NCBI RefSeq assembly: GCF_014202345.1
Contig: NZ_JACHGO010000002.1
Location: 310,001 to 374,000 of the forward strand
From: Desulfovibrio intestinalis
GTDB taxonomy: Bacteria > Desulfobacterota > Desulfovibrionia > Desulfovibrionales > Desulfovibrionaceae
DNA: 64,000 bases
Direction of reading: 5' to 3'
Shown here: in pieces, positions 41,495 through 51,147 of the stretch
Numbering within the stretch: position 1 is the first letter of the stretch
Layout: each line of letters begins with the position of its first letter
Notes under the pieces: model-generated
Databases searched by the model: none
What the model saw: only the letters and a program-made list of their open reading frames with translations
Told to the model about the DNA's origin: nothing
Program-made: the position numbers and the translations under genes

Positions 41495-43288
41495 ATGACC
41501 AGGGATATTCCCCTTTCTTCCGGCCAGTTGCCTGTGCTTGAGTATGCCTATACGCATGAGCAAACGCAGGCCACCACTGGATATTTTTCATGCGTGCCGC
41601 CCGTTGATCTTGGCTTTGACGCAGCATTGGAACGCCTTGAAGCCGCGCCGATGGACGATTTTCTGCATCAGCATATTTTGCGTCTGCTGAGTGCTGAAAA
41701 AACCGAAGAACTGGCGCGTCTGGCGGCCTCGTGCTACGATGCTGCCCAGAATGTCTTTAGCAGGCCCGTACTGGCGGCCTTGTTGCTTGAATGCGCTACG
41801 TTGCTGCCGCAACATGCCGATGCCTGCGCGGGCTTTCCCGCAGATGCCGCTGTTCGTTTGGCCTCTTCCAGCCCAGCCTTGTATCTGCGTGCGGTCAGTC
41901 AGCCTGATGCAGACGCAAGCGCTGCCTGGAGTGAGCTGTTCCGCAGCAATATCTGCGACCACCACGCGCTGCCGCGCCCCGATGAGGCCGGAATTTTGCC
42001 ACTGTTTTCGCAGGAAGAAATTGCAGCGGCTGCCCAAGATATGGCAGCCAATGCGGGTAGTTTGTCCCGGCAGCATGCGCGCTTGTCTGCCAATCCCGCA
42101 GCGGCCTGGGAACGCCCGCCAGCGCAGGAGACATTTCTGCGCGCGCTGGATGCGCTTATGGAATCAGCTACAGTCGACGGGCCTGAAATGCGGCACGAAG
42201 CCTCACTTTCGCCCATTGCCCTGTTGCGGTCCTGGCAGGTGGATATTGAGGTGCATAGCGGTGCGGTCAAGCATCACCTGCACGGCAAGGCCACTGCCTA
42301 CGGGCGGGGAATGTCGCTGGCAGCCGCCCGTGCTTCCTACGCAATGGAAATTGTTGAGAGAGCCAGTACCTATGTAAGTGTTGGCCCAATTGAAGACGGC
42401 GGTACGGGGGACGCCGGGCAGGTGCTGCACCGCAAACATCCCATGCCCCTCCTCAAGGCGCGGCTTTCCGAATTGCAGCTGCAGGGCAGGGCGGTCCTTG
42501 ATCCCAATGTTCTGCCCATTGAGGCTCCGTATTTGGATGCCTCCCTGCATTGGATCAGCGCCGTGAACACGGATGGAAATGAAGTGCTGGTTCCGGCTCA
42601 GGCGGTCTTTTTGTTCTGCAATCTTGATGAGCCTGCCCTGTTTCTGGCTGGCGGCTCAACGGGGCTTGCCTCGGGCAACACCTTGGATGAAGCCAAGCAG
42701 GCGGCCTTGACCGAAATTTTTGAGCGGGATGCCGAGGCCACCACGCCTTTCAGCCGTTCACGCTGTTTTATTCTGAAAAGCCGCGACGCCCGCATGCAAT
42801 CCTTGCTGGACGATTATGCGGCTTGCGGCATCAACGTGCAGTTTCAGGATATTACTACGGAATTCGGGCTGCCCGTGTATCAGTGCTTCGTTATGGGGCG
42901 CGACGGCAGCGTCGCCCGTGCCACTGGCGCAAACCTGAATGGTTCGCGCGCTGCTCTGGCTGCTCTTACTGAAACTCCGTGGCCGTACTCCACGGCGCAA
43001 ACGACGCGTCCCCAGCCTTCCGGTCCCGGCCTGGCAGGACTGCCGGTGCGGTTTCTTGAAGATTTGCCAGACTACAGCCTCCCTTCGCCCGCTGACAATT
43101 GCCGCCTTTTGGAAGCTGTGCTGTGCGACCACGGCAGAGGCCCGCTTTATGTGGACATCAGCCGCAAGGATTTTGACCTGCCCGTGGTGCGGGCGATTGT
43201 TCCCGGTTTGGCCCTCACGGGTGAGTGGGACCGTTTTTCACGCCCTGGCAAGCGGCTTTTTGCGCGCTATGCCAGCCTTTTTGCCTGA
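41495..43288 (+). CDS. YcaO-domain ATP-dependent cyclodehydratase-like protein
   Basis: YcaO enzymes activate peptide amides with ATP to form azolines, thioamides or amidines; E. coli YcaO is linked to methylthiolation of ribosomal protein S12. Here the YcaO fold spans about residues 235-590. Nucleotide and Mg2+ motifs are visible: a Gly-rich AYGRGMSLAAARASYAMEIVER (about 267-288, with the E-x-x-E-R pair), ASGNTLDEAKQAALTEIFER (about 392-411) and the later TETPWPYS (about 491). The N-terminal 230 residues are unrelated helical sequence. The C-terminal PXPXP of azoline-forming members is absent. No precursor peptide, TfuA, dehydrogenase or exporter gene flanks it. The start at 41495 is chosen over 41444. 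It lies alone behind two terminators. Confidence 0.85.
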   Translation: MTRDIPLSSGQLPVLEYAYTHEQTQATTGYFSCVPPVDLGFDAALERLEAAPMDDFLHQHILRLLSAEKTEELARLAASCYDAAQNVFSRPVLAALLLECATLLPQHADACAGFPADAAVRLASSSPALYLRAVSQPDADASAAWSELFRSNICDHHALPRPDEAGILPLFSQEEIAAAAQDMAANAGSLSRQHARLSANPAAAWERPPAQETFLRALDALMESATVDGPEMRHEASLSPIALLRSWQVDIEVHSGAVKHHLHGKATAYGRGMSLAAARASYAMEIVERASTYVSVGPIEDGGTGDAGQVLHRKHPMPLLKARLSELQLQGRAVLDPNVLPIEAPYLDASLHWISAVNTDGNEVLVPAQAVFLFCNLDEPALFLAGGSTGLASGNTLDEAKQAALTEIFERDAEATTPFSRSRCFILKSRDARMQSLLDDYAACGINVQFQDITTEFGLPVYQCFVMGRDGSVARATGANLNGSRAALAALTETPWPYSTAQTTRPQPSGPGLAGLPVRFLEDLPDYSLPSPADNCRLLEAVLCDHGRGPLYVDISRKDFDLPVVRAIVPGLALTGEWDRFSRPGKRLFARYASLFA

Positions 43289-43316
43289 TTTTTATACGGT
43301 CATGGGCTTTTCTGAA

Positions 43317-43345
43317 TTGCAGGCCATGCACAAGTTGTTTATAGT
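43317..43345 (+). promoter_or_regulatory. Promoter of the liv operon
   Basis: TTGCAG, 17 bases, TATAGT, about 60 bases before the binding-protein start codon. Good match for a sigma70-type promoter. Confidence 0.65.
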
Positions 43346-43407
43346 GCTGGCCTAGTGGCCCGCCCTTTGGCGCAGCCCTGCCAACACAAAAAACCTGGAG
43401 GGAAAGG

Positions 43408-44553
43408 ATGAAACTGGGAAAACTTTTTGCAGCGCTGGCCGGACTGGCGCTCACCCTTGGTTTTGCCGGCCAAGCGCCTGCCGCTGATGCCGCTCCTATC
43501 AAAATCGGCGTATACCTTCCCCTGACCGGACAAAATGCCTTTGGCGGCCAGCTTGAACTTGAAGGCGTGCGTCTGGCCCACAAGGAAATGCCCACCGTTT
43601 TGGGCCGCCCCGTGGACCTGGTTGTGGTGGACAACAAGTCTGACAAAGTCGAAGCCGCCAACGCCGTGAAGCGCCTTGTGGAGCGCGACAAGGTTGTGGC
43701 TCTTATCGGCACCTACGGTTCCTCCTTGGCTATGGCTGGTGCGGAAATCGCCGAAAAAGCCAAGGTTCCCGGCGTGGGCACCTCCTGCACCAACCCCCTC
43801 GTGACCCAGGGCAAGAAGTACTACTTCCGCGCCTGCTTTATTGACCCCTATCAGGGCGCCGCTGCGGCCACCTATGCACGTGAAAACCTGGGCTTCAAAA
43901 AAGCCGCCGTGCTGATGGATATGACCAATGACTATGCCGTGGGCCTGTCCAGCTTCTTCACCAAGTCTTTCAAAAAGCAGGGCGGCGATGTTGTCGCCAC
44001 GCTCAAGTACAGCTCCGGCGACCAGGACTTTACTGCCCAGCTTACCGAGCTGATCTCCAAGGATCCTGACATCGTTTTCATGCCCGCCTACTTTGCTGAA
44101 GGCGCCATCATCATGAAGCAGGCCCGCGAACTGGGTGCGAAGTTCCGCCTTATGGGTGCGGACGCTATGGATAACCCCGACACCCTCAAGCTCGGCGGCA
44201 AGGCTGCTGAAGGCTTCCTGCACACCACCTTCCCCTATGACCCCGCCATGCCCAACATGAGCGAAGCCGCCAAGCGCTTCACCGAAGCCTGGAAGGCCGC
44301 CTATCCTGACAAGGAAACCAACGTTAACGGCGCTCTTGGCTACAATACCTACTTCCTTATTCTTGACGCCATCAAGCGTGCCAATTCCGCCGAGCCCCAG
44401 GCCATTGCCAAGGCTCTGGCCGAAACCAAGGATCTGCCCACGGCTCTTGGCCTGCTTTCCATCAATGCCTCCCACGACGCTGAAATGCCCGTGGGCATCA
44501 TTGAATACAAAGATGGCAAGCGCGAATACGTGGGCGAAGTAACGCCTAAATAA
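43408..44553 (+). CDS. livK: Branched-chain amino-acid ABC transporter, substrate-binding protein
   Basis: A periplasmic type I binding protein of 381 residues. The signal peptide (KLFAALAGLALTLGFAGQAPA, cleavage after APA or AADA) is followed by IKIGVYLPLTGQNAFGGQLE, the family start. Middle blocks LIGTYGSSLAMAGAEIAEKA, NDYAVGLSSFFTKSFKKQGG and FMPAYFAEGAIIMKQARELG match the LivK/Peripla_BP_6 pattern. GGAGGG precedes the ATG. A strong hairpin between it and livH would raise its level above the membrane genes, as is usual for binding proteins. Confidence 0.94.
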   Translation: MKLGKLFAALAGLALTLGFAGQAPAADAAPIKIGVYLPLTGQNAFGGQLELEGVRLAHKEMPTVLGRPVDLVVVDNKSDKVEAANAVKRLVERDKVVALIGTYGSSLAMAGAEIAEKAKVPGVGTSCTNPLVTQGKKYYFRACFIDPYQGAAAATYARENLGFKKAAVLMDMTNDYAVGLSSFFTKSFKKQGGDVVATLKYSSGDQDFTAQLTELISKDPDIVFMPAYFAEGAIIMKQARELGAKFRLMGADAMDNPDTLKLGGKAAEGFLHTTFPYDPAMPNMSEAAKRFTEAWKAAYPDKETNVNGALGYNTYFLILDAIKRANSAEPQAIAKALAETKDLPTALGLLSINASHDAEMPVGIIEYKDGKREYVGEVTPK

Positions 44554-44571
44554 GCTCGTTGTTTTTTCCCG

Positions 44572-44606
44572 GCCCCGCGGTGCATGCGCCGCGGGGCGCT
44601 TTTTCT
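44572..44606 (+). terminator. Partial terminator between livK and livH
   Basis: GCCCCGCGG pairs with CCGCGGGGC (7-base loop) and is followed by GCTTTTTCTC. A second small stem (AAAGGGCAC / GTGCCCTTT) lies at 44630-44649. It is suited to reduce transcription into the permease genes. Confidence 0.85.
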
Positions 44607-44688
44607 CTTTTTTGCCGCTGTTCAGGCGGAAAGGGCACCTGTGCCCTTTATTCCGTCGCTATCCTGAACGGCAGCTTGAGGTGGCCAC

Positions 44689-45582
44689 ATGAGCCTTGAC
44701 ATGTTTTTGCAGCATTGTTTTAACGCCCTTACCCTGGGGTCGCTCTACGCGTTGATAGCCATCGGCTATACGATGGTGTACGGCATTTTGCGCCTTATTA
44801 ACTTCGCCCACGGCGACATCTTGATGATTGGCGCCTACTTTGTTTTTTTCGGCACCTTTGCTTTCGGCTGGCCCTGGGGTGTGGCCGCCGTGGTTTCCGT
44901 TGCGGGTGCAAGCTTGTTGGGTGTTGCCATTGAAAGGGTAGCCTACCGCCCCTTGCGCGACGCCCCGCGAATTTCGGCGCTCATAAGCGCTATTGCTGTC
45001 TCCTTTTTTATTGAAAGTCTGGCAGTAGTGATTTTTACCGGTCAACCGCGCCCCGTGCTGCAGCCCGACTGGCTGGTTTCAGAGTGGCATATCGGCGGCC
45101 TGCGCATTCTGCCGCTCACGGCTCTTGTGCCCTGTATGACCGTTGTTCTTGTGGGCATTCTGCTGTTTGTGGTTTACCGCACCAAGCCGGGGCTGGCCAT
45201 GCGCGCCATTTCCAAGGATATTGAGACTACGCGCCTTCTTGGGGTAAGGGTGGACAACATCATTGCCCTGACGTTCTGCATAGGCTCGGCTCTGGCCGCC
45301 GCATCTGGCATCATGTGGGCCTTGCGTTATCCTCAGGTGCATCCCTATATGGGCATCATGCCGGGGCTTAAAGCCTTTATTGCCGCTGTGTTCGGCGGCA
45401 TTGGCTCCATTCAGGGCGCTGTTATCGGCGGTGTGGCTCTGGGCTTTGTGGAAATCATGACCGTGGCCTTCATGCCCGAACTTTCGGGCTACCGTGACGC
45501 ATTTGCCTTTGTGCTGCTTGTGCTTGTGCTCTTTTACAAGCCCACGGGCCTGCTTGGCGAACGCACGGAGGAGAAGATCTGA
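44689..45582 (+). CDS. livH: Branched-chain amino-acid ABC transporter permease LivH
   Basis: First of two inner-membrane channel subunits; 297 residues with about eight helices. LivH signatures: NALTLGSLYALIAIGYTMVY at the start, LINFAHGDILMIGAY, RAISKDIETTRLLGVRVDNI (the cytoplasmic loop that contacts the ATPases) and LKAFIAAVFGGIGSIQGAVIGG. GAGGTGG precedes the start. Its stop overlaps the livM start by one base (TGATG). Confidence 0.95.
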   Translation: MSLDMFLQHCFNALTLGSLYALIAIGYTMVYGILRLINFAHGDILMIGAYFVFFGTFAFGWPWGVAAVVSVAGASLLGVAIERVAYRPLRDAPRISALISAIAVSFFIESLAVVIFTGQPRPVLQPDWLVSEWHIGGLRILPLTALVPCMTVVLVGILLFVVYRTKPGLAMRAISKDIETTRLLGVRVDNIIALTFCIGSALAAASGIMWALRYPQVHPYMGIMPGLKAFIAAVFGGIGSIQGAVIGGVALGFVEIMTVAFMPELSGYRDAFAFVLLVLVLFYKPTGLLGERTEEKI

Positions 45583-46622
45583 TGCGCCTGAACAGCAGCA
45601 CGATTTTGAGCATACTGGTCATGGCCTTGCTGGGCTGCGCGGTCTGGCAGGCTGAGTTCTTTCTTGGCGACTACGAGATTTACATCGCCAAGCTGATCTT
45701 CATCAACGCTATCCTGGCCCTTTCGCTCAACCTCATTTACGGATTCACGGGGTTATTTTCCCTTGGGCACGCTGGCTTTATCGCCGTGGGTGCCTATGTT
45801 TCGGCTTTATGCATTTTGCCGCCGGAACAGAAGGAAATGATGTGGATTCTTGAGCCGATGATCTGGCCTTTCTCTGAACTGTTCACCCCCTTCTGGGCGT
45901 CGGTTTTGGCTGGCGGGGTAGTCGCCACCATATTTGCCTTTTTCATTGCCGTGCCGGTACTGCGCCTTGGTGATGACTATCTGGGCATTGCGACTCTTGG
46001 TTTTGCCGAGATCATCCGGGTGCTCATCGTCAATGCCACGCCAATAACCAACGGCTCTCTGGGCATCAAGGGCATACCTGGTCACGCCACGCTGCTGATT
46101 TGTTATGGCTGGATGCTCTTTACCCTCATTGTGCTCGCCCGGCTGGTATTCAGCAATTACGGCAACGTGCTGCGCTGTATACGCGACAACGAAATCGCGG
46201 CCAGCGTTATGGGCATCAATGTGTTCTGGAACAAGGTGCTTTCGTTCTGCATCGGCGCATTTTTTGCCGGGGTGGGCGGAGCCTTGCTGGGCAGCCACCT
46301 TTCCACCATTGACCCGAAAATGTTCAACTTCCTGCTGACCTTCAACGTGCTTATGTTTGTGGTCGCTGGCGGTTTGGGGTCACTGACGGGCAGCCTTCTT
46401 GGCGCTACTGTCATTACCGTTCTGCTGGAATGGCTGCGCGCCATCGAGGAACCAATGGACATTTTTGGGCTGTTTGAAATTCCCGGTATTCCCGGCATGC
46501 GCATGGTGGTCTTTTCGCTTGTGCTGCTGTCCATCATTCTGTTCCGGCGCGAAGGTATTATGGGCACAAGAGAATTGACCTGGAAGCGAATAGGCGCGTT
46601 TTTGAGGAGGCACAAGGCATGA
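45582..46622 (+). CDS. livM: Branched-chain amino-acid ABC transporter permease LivM
   Basis: Second channel subunit, 346 residues, about nine helices. Family blocks: LALSLNLIYGFTGLFSLGHA, GDDYLGIATLGFAEIIRV, CIRDNEIAASVMGINVFWNK (ATPase-contact loop) and VVAGGLGSLTGSLLGA. GGAGGAG lies upstream. Its end overlaps livG by 4 bases (ATGA). It forms a heterodimer with LivH. Confidence 0.95.
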   Translation: MRLNSSTILSILVMALLGCAVWQAEFFLGDYEIYIAKLIFINAILALSLNLIYGFTGLFSLGHAGFIAVGAYVSALCILPPEQKEMMWILEPMIWPFSELFTPFWASVLAGGVVATIFAFFIAVPVLRLGDDYLGIATLGFAEIIRVLIVNATPITNGSLGIKGIPGHATLLICYGWMLFTLIVLARLVFSNYGNVLRCIRDNEIAASVMGINVFWNKVLSFCIGAFFAGVGGALLGSHLSTIDPKMFNFLLTFNVLMFVVAGGLGSLTGSLLGATVITVLLEWLRAIEEPMDIFGLFEIPGIPGMRMVVFSLVLLSIILFRREGIMGTRELTWKRIGAFLRRHKA

Positions 46623-47440
46623 GCGAATTCATTCTGCCCCGTCCCCCGCATTATGAAGGCGCGCTGCTGGTTGCCAAGGACGTAACCATGCGGTTTGGCG
46701 GTGTAACTGCCGTGAGCGAGCTTTCCCTGGCGTTGCCCAAGGGAAGCATTGCGGGAGTCATCGGCCCCAACGGTGCGGGCAAGACAACTGCCTTCAACGT
46801 GTTAAGCGGGTTCTACACGCCTCAGGAAGGTGAGATCACGCTTGACGGACAGAACATCAAAGGGCTGAAACCCTATGACATCTGCCGGCGCGGCATGGCC
46901 CGTACCTTTCAGAATATCCGCCTTTCGCAGCACATGACCGTGCTTGAAAATATCATGGTAGGCTGTCATGTGCGGCGGCACTGCCCCTGGTGGATGGCTC
47001 CCTTGGGATTGCCCGCCTTCTACCGCGAAGAAGCCGCCATCAAGGAAAAAAGCCGCCTGTTGGCCGAAAGGGTAAATCTTGGCGATCACCTTGATGATCT
47101 GGCCAGCAGCCTGCCCTATGGGGCGCAACGCCGCCTTGAAATCGCCCGCGCTCTGGCCACCGAACCACGCCTGCTCTTGCTGGACGAGCCCGCTGCGGGC
47201 ATGAACCCGCAGGAAAGCATTGAGCTCATGCACTTCATCGGCCATATCCGTGAAGAATTCGACCTGACCATTCTGCTCATCGAGCACGATATGAAGGTCG
47301 TTATGGGTGTATGCCAGTATATATGGGTTATGGAATACGGCGCCCTTATTGCGGAAGGCAATCCGGAAGATATCCGAAACAATCCCGTGGTCATCCGCGC
47401 CTATCTCGGCGAGGACATGGGTTCGGGCGGCATGTTTTGA
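46619..47440 (+). CDS. livG: Branched-chain amino-acid ABC transporter ATPase LivG
   Basis: One of two cytoplasmic ATPases, 273 residues. Walker A is GPNGAGKTT, the Q loop is ARTFQNIRL, the signature is ASSLPYGAQRRLEIARAL (LPYG in place of LSGG, as in other LivG proteins), Walker B is LLLLDEPAAGMNP and the switch His is IEHDM. The C-terminal extension with VRAYLG-type ending (VVIRAYLGED) is typical of LivG. Translation is coupled to livM. Confidence 0.96.
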   Translation: MSEFILPRPPHYEGALLVAKDVTMRFGGVTAVSELSLALPKGSIAGVIGPNGAGKTTAFNVLSGFYTPQEGEITLDGQNIKGLKPYDICRRGMARTFQNIRLSQHMTVLENIMVGCHVRRHCPWWMAPLGLPAFYREEAAIKEKSRLLAERVNLGDHLDDLASSLPYGAQRRLEIARALATEPRLLLLDEPAAGMNPQESIELMHFIGHIREEFDLTILLIEHDMKVVMGVCQYIWVMEYGALIAEGNPEDIRNNPVVIRAYLGEDMGSGGMF

Positions 47441-47494
47441 TGTGCGGCCATAATGTTGCCATGATGGCTGGAGAAATAATGGATATGGTGCAGC

Positions 47495-48217
47495 ATGCTT
47501 GAAATTCGTGACCTTCATGTGCGCTACGGCGGCATTCAGGCCGTACAGGGTGTGAGCCTCAAGATACCGCGCGGCAGTATCGTGACGCTCATTGGAGCCA
47601 ACGGTGCGGGCAAGAGCAGTATCATCCGTTCCATTGCAGGCCTGAACAAAAACGTTACCGGCGAAATTCTGCTGACCAGACACGAAGGCGAAAGCCCGTC
47701 ATCGCTTATGGGGCTCAAACCCGAGGATATGGTGCGGCGGGGCATTTCGCTTTCGCCCGAAGGGCGGCGCATTCTGCCCCATCTGACGGTGGAAGAAAAC
47801 CTGATGCTTGGCGCGTATTCCCGCAGTGACCGCAAAGAAATCGCCGATGACATAGAGTGGGTTTATTCGCTTTTTCCGCGCCTCAAAGAGCGTAGCTGGC
47901 AGAAGGGCGGCACCCTTTCCGGTGGCGAACAGCAGATGCTGGCCGTTGGCCGGGCGCTTATGAGCCGTCCTGACCTGCTCATGCTTGATGAGCCGTCGCT
48001 GGGCTTGGCTCCGCTGCTGGTGCGTGAGATTTTTGAAATCATCCGGCGCATCAATGCTGACGGCAAAACCGTGCTTCTGGTTGAGCAAAACGCCTATGCG
48101 GCTCTTTCCGTTGCGCACTATGCCTATATTCTGGAAGTGGGACGCGTGGTTCTGGAAGGCCCGGGCAAGCAGTTGCTGGAAGATCCCAAAGTCAAGGACG
48201 CGTACCTGGGCGGCTAG
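47495..48217 (+). CDS. livF: Branched-chain amino-acid ABC transporter ATPase LivF
   Basis: Second ATPase of the importer, 240 residues. Walker A is GANGAGKSS, Q loop LSPEGRRILPHLTV, signature TLSGGEQQMLAVGRAL, Walker B LLMLDEPSLGLAP, and VEQN replaces the switch His as in other LivF proteins. It ends with VKDAYLGG, the family's terminal motif. It begins 54 bases after livG, without a strong binding site at the chosen ATG. The operon ends at a terminator at 48323-48352. Confidence 0.96.
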   Translation: MLEIRDLHVRYGGIQAVQGVSLKIPRGSIVTLIGANGAGKSSIIRSIAGLNKNVTGEILLTRHEGESPSSLMGLKPEDMVRRGISLSPEGRRILPHLTVEENLMLGAYSRSDRKEIADDIEWVYSLFPRLKERSWQKGGTLSGGEQQMLAVGRALMSRPDLLMLDEPSLGLAPLLVREIFEIIRRINADGKTVLLVEQNAYAALSVAHYAYILEVGRVVLEGPGKQLLEDPKVKDAYLGG

Positions 48218-48322
48218 ATCGTCGCGTCCTGGTTGCGGAAAACGCGGGAGCAGGGCAGGGCGTCAAGTTGTGAAGTTGATGCTGGTGAGCTTGCTTCGCA
48301 GCGCATTGAGAACTATCATTAT

Positions 48323-48352
48323 AAGCGGGGCTGAAAGGTCCCGCTTTTTTTA
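48323..48352 (+). terminator. Terminator of the liv operon
   Basis: AAGCGGG pairs with CCCGCTT across a 10-base loop and is followed by TTTTT, about 105 bases after livF. Confidence 0.85.
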
Positions 48353-48451
48353 CATCCCTGCAAGGCTTTTCCTTTTGCGGTTCACAGCGAACCGTAAAAA
48401 TGTGAAAAGCCCGACATCAACAGCGGCCAAGGCCGCAGCGCAGGAGGATTC

Positions 48452-51082
48452 ATGCGGCGTTTCTTTTCTTTTGTAGTTCTGACCCTGATACTGGCTCTGT
48501 CGTCGACAGTTTTGGCGGCCAGCGAAAAGGTTCAGAATGATGACCGGACTATTACACGGCTGCCCAATGGGCTTACAGTCTATATTATCAAGGATGCACG
48601 TTTTCCCCTTGTAGCCACGCGCCTTTACGTCCGTACTGGTTCAGCCAATGAAAAACCGGAGCAGGCGGGCATAAGTCACCTGCTGGAGCATATGGTTTTC
48701 AAAGGCACGGAGCACAGACCCAAGGGCCAGGTTGCCCGTGATGTGGAAGCCCTTGGCGGCTACCTCAACGCGGCCACCAGTTTTGACAAAACCTGGTACA
48801 TGACTGATATGCCCGCCGCGCACTGGCGCACAGGCATGGATGTGGTAAAGGAAATGGCCTTCCAGCCTTCGCTTGATCCCAAGGAACTGGAATCGGAAAA
48901 GGACGTGGTCATCTCCGAACTGGAAGGCGATCAGGATTCTCCCATGAGCAGGCTGTTTGAAAGCCTGCAAACGTCTGCCCTGCAGAATACAGTTTACGGG
49001 CGGCCCATCATCGGCTTCAAAGACACCATACGCGCTGTTACGGCAGAAGACCTGCGCGCCTATGTGCGTCATTGGTACCAGCCGCAAAATATGCTGCTTC
49101 TCGTAGCGGGCGATGTTGAACCACAGGCGGTTCTGGCCTACAGCCAAAAGCTTTTTGGCGGATTGACCAACAGCGGCGACCTGGCTGAAGCCCAGCCCAT
49201 AAGTTTGGCTGATGCCTCGGGCGGCCCCCGCGTTGAAGTCATACACGGCCCCTGGAACAAGGTTTACATGGGCATGGCTTTTCCCGTGCCGGGGCTGCGC
49301 GATTTGCGGTCTGTTGACCTTGATATCCTTTGCTATCTTTTGGGCGGCGACGGCACCTCAGACCTCTATCGCAAGTTCAAGTACGAAAAGCAGATGGTGG
49401 ACAACATCAGCATGGGCAACATGAGTCTGGCGCGTGCCGGGCTTGTCTATCTGAGCGCGCAGCTTGATGTGGACAAGGTGGAGCCCTTCTGGCGTGAACT
49501 GACCAAGGATATGGCCGCGCTCAAGGCAGGGCAGTTCAAACCCGAAGCCATCGCTCGTGCCCGGTTCAACCTTGAAGACAATATGGACCGCGCTGGCGAA
49601 ACGCTCAACGGGCTGGCCTCCTGGCTTGGCACTGTGCAGTTTGAGCTGGGCGGCGAGCAGGCTGAAATGAACCTGCGTTTTGCCCAGCGTAATGTGGACA
49701 CTGCGCAATTGGCGCAGGCTCTGGAACAATGGATTAACCCCCGTCAGGCGCGCGTGCGCGTTCTGGCTCCCGAAGGGGCCAAGTTGCCTGATCTGGAAGC
49801 CATACTGCAACAGAACTGGCCCGGCTTGGATGGCGACCATGCGCAGAAGGCCCGCGCCATGAAAGCGGGTGAGCGCGAAGTTCTGCAACTGGGCGCTGGG
49901 CGTACCCTCATTCTTTTGCCAGACGCCACTATTCCGTATGTGGCTATAGATATGATGCTGCCCGGCGGCAATGCCATGCTCAAACCTGCTCAACAGGGGC
50001 TTGCCGGTCTGACAGCCCGTGCCCTCACCACAGGCAGCGGCAAACTGGATGCTCAGGCAATGGAGCGCTTTTTTGCAGACAGGGCGGCGGCCATTGACGC
50101 CAGCGCCGGGCTGCAAAGCTTTGCCCTGTCCATCACTGGCCCGGCTCGTTTCAACGCCGATTATTTTTCAATGCTGACTGAAGTGTTGCGCAGTCCGCGC
50201 TTTGAAGAAAAGGAAATACGCCGTGAGGCAGACAGCATGAAGGCCGCTATCCGGCAGCGTGCGGACAGGCCTACGTCTTTCCTTTTCTCACGCCTTAACG
50301 GGCTTCTTTTCCCCGGCGGGCAACCCTACGGGTACGACGGGCTAGGCAGCGTGGAAACGCTGGACCGCCTTACCAATAAGGACGTTCGTGCGTTCTGGCA
50401 GGAACAGATGGGGCAGCCGTGGGTGCTTTCCGTGGCTGGTGATTTTGACCGTGAAGCTGTGGTGGCCTTTGCCCGCTCCCTGCCCGCACCCAAAACAGAT
50501 ATTCCCGCGCCCGGCGCTCCCACCTGGGGGCAAGACAAAAAGCTCGACCTTCACTTGCCCGGCAGAAACCAGGCCCATGTGCTTCAGGTCTTCAAAGCTG
50601 TGCCCGCCACCCATGCGGATGCTCCGGCCCTCATGCTGCTTCAGTCTGTGCTTTCAGGGCAGAGCGGTCTGCTATTCAGCCAGATGCGTGATGTGGAAGG
50701 GCTTGGCTATACTGTAACGGCCTTTTACCGCAGTATGCCCGAGGCTGGCATGATGGCCTTCTATATTGGCACCACGCCGGATAAGGTCGAGCAGGCCCAG
50801 AAGGGTTTTGCCAAAATTATTGGTGACATCATGACAAAGCCTTTGCCCGTGCCTCTTCTGGAAGCCGGGGCCAACCGCCTGCTTGGCGCATACTACCGTG
50901 ACAGGCAGAGCCTTGGATCACGCGCCGCAGACGCCGCCAGCGACGCCTTGCTGGGACGCCCCTTCGACTTTGAGCGCCAGCTCATCGAAAAGGCTGCGAA
51001 ACTGACCCCGGCTCAGGTTCTGGAAGTCGCCAAGAAGTATCTGGGCGAGGCCAATGCCTATGACTTGATACTGCTGCCGTAG
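48452..51082 (+). CDS. M16-family zinc metalloprotease, exported
   Basis: An 876-residue periplasmic peptidase. The signal peptide is RFFSFVVLTLILALSSTVLA. The inverted zinc motif HLLEH (His76, Glu79, His80) sits in AGISHLLEHMVFKGTEHRPK, with the distal Glu in VVISELEGDQDSP, so the first half is active. The second half (from about 470) repeats the fold with no HXXEH and is the inactive partner domain, including the substrate-clamp LRSPRFEEKEIRREADSMKA. The two halves form one chain, as in pitrilysin-sized members. AGGAGG lies 6 bases before the ATG. It is monocistronic with a terminator at 51119-51147. The likely role is peptide degradation in the periplasm. Confidence 0.93.
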   Translation: MRRFFSFVVLTLILALSSTVLAASEKVQNDDRTITRLPNGLTVYIIKDARFPLVATRLYVRTGSANEKPEQAGISHLLEHMVFKGTEHRPKGQVARDVEALGGYLNAATSFDKTWYMTDMPAAHWRTGMDVVKEMAFQPSLDPKELESEKDVVISELEGDQDSPMSRLFESLQTSALQNTVYGRPIIGFKDTIRAVTAEDLRAYVRHWYQPQNMLLLVAGDVEPQAVLAYSQKLFGGLTNSGDLAEAQPISLADASGGPRVEVIHGPWNKVYMGMAFPVPGLRDLRSVDLDILCYLLGGDGTSDLYRKFKYEKQMVDNISMGNMSLARAGLVYLSAQLDVDKVEPFWRELTKDMAALKAGQFKPEAIARARFNLEDNMDRAGETLNGLASWLGTVQFELGGEQAEMNLRFAQRNVDTAQLAQALEQWINPRQARVRVLAPEGAKLPDLEAILQQNWPGLDGDHAQKARAMKAGEREVLQLGAGRTLILLPDATIPYVAIDMMLPGGNAMLKPAQQGLAGLTARALTTGSGKLDAQAMERFFADRAAAIDASAGLQSFALSITGPARFNADYFSMLTEVLRSPRFEEKEIRREADSMKAAIRQRADRPTSFLFSRLNGLLFPGGQPYGYDGLGSVETLDRLTNKDVRAFWQEQMGQPWVLSVAGDFDREAVVAFARSLPAPKTDIPAPGAPTWGQDKKLDLHLPGRNQAHVLQVFKAVPATHADAPALMLLQSVLSGQSGLLFSQMRDVEGLGYTVTAFYRSMPEAGMMAFYIGTTPDKVEQAQKGFAKIIGDIMTKPLPVPLLEAGANRLLGAYYRDRQSLGSRAADAASDALLGRPFDFERQLIEKAAKLTPAQVLEVAKKYLGEANAYDLILLP

Positions 51083-51118
51083 TATATTCAGCAGTACATT
51101 AGTACATTTTGAACGGGA

Positions 51119-51147
51119 GATCCCCCGGCAAGCGCCGGGGGATCTTT
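51119..51147 (+). terminator. Terminator of the M16 protease gene
   Basis: An 11-bp stem (GATCCCCCGGC, loop AAGC, complement) is followed by TTTGCG, 36 bases after the stop. Confidence 0.85.

Noticed and set aside
43339..44475. A 378-codon minus-strand frame opposite livK
   Set aside because: Gly/His-rich shadow caused by third-position bias; livK on the plus strand has a signal peptide and family motifs.
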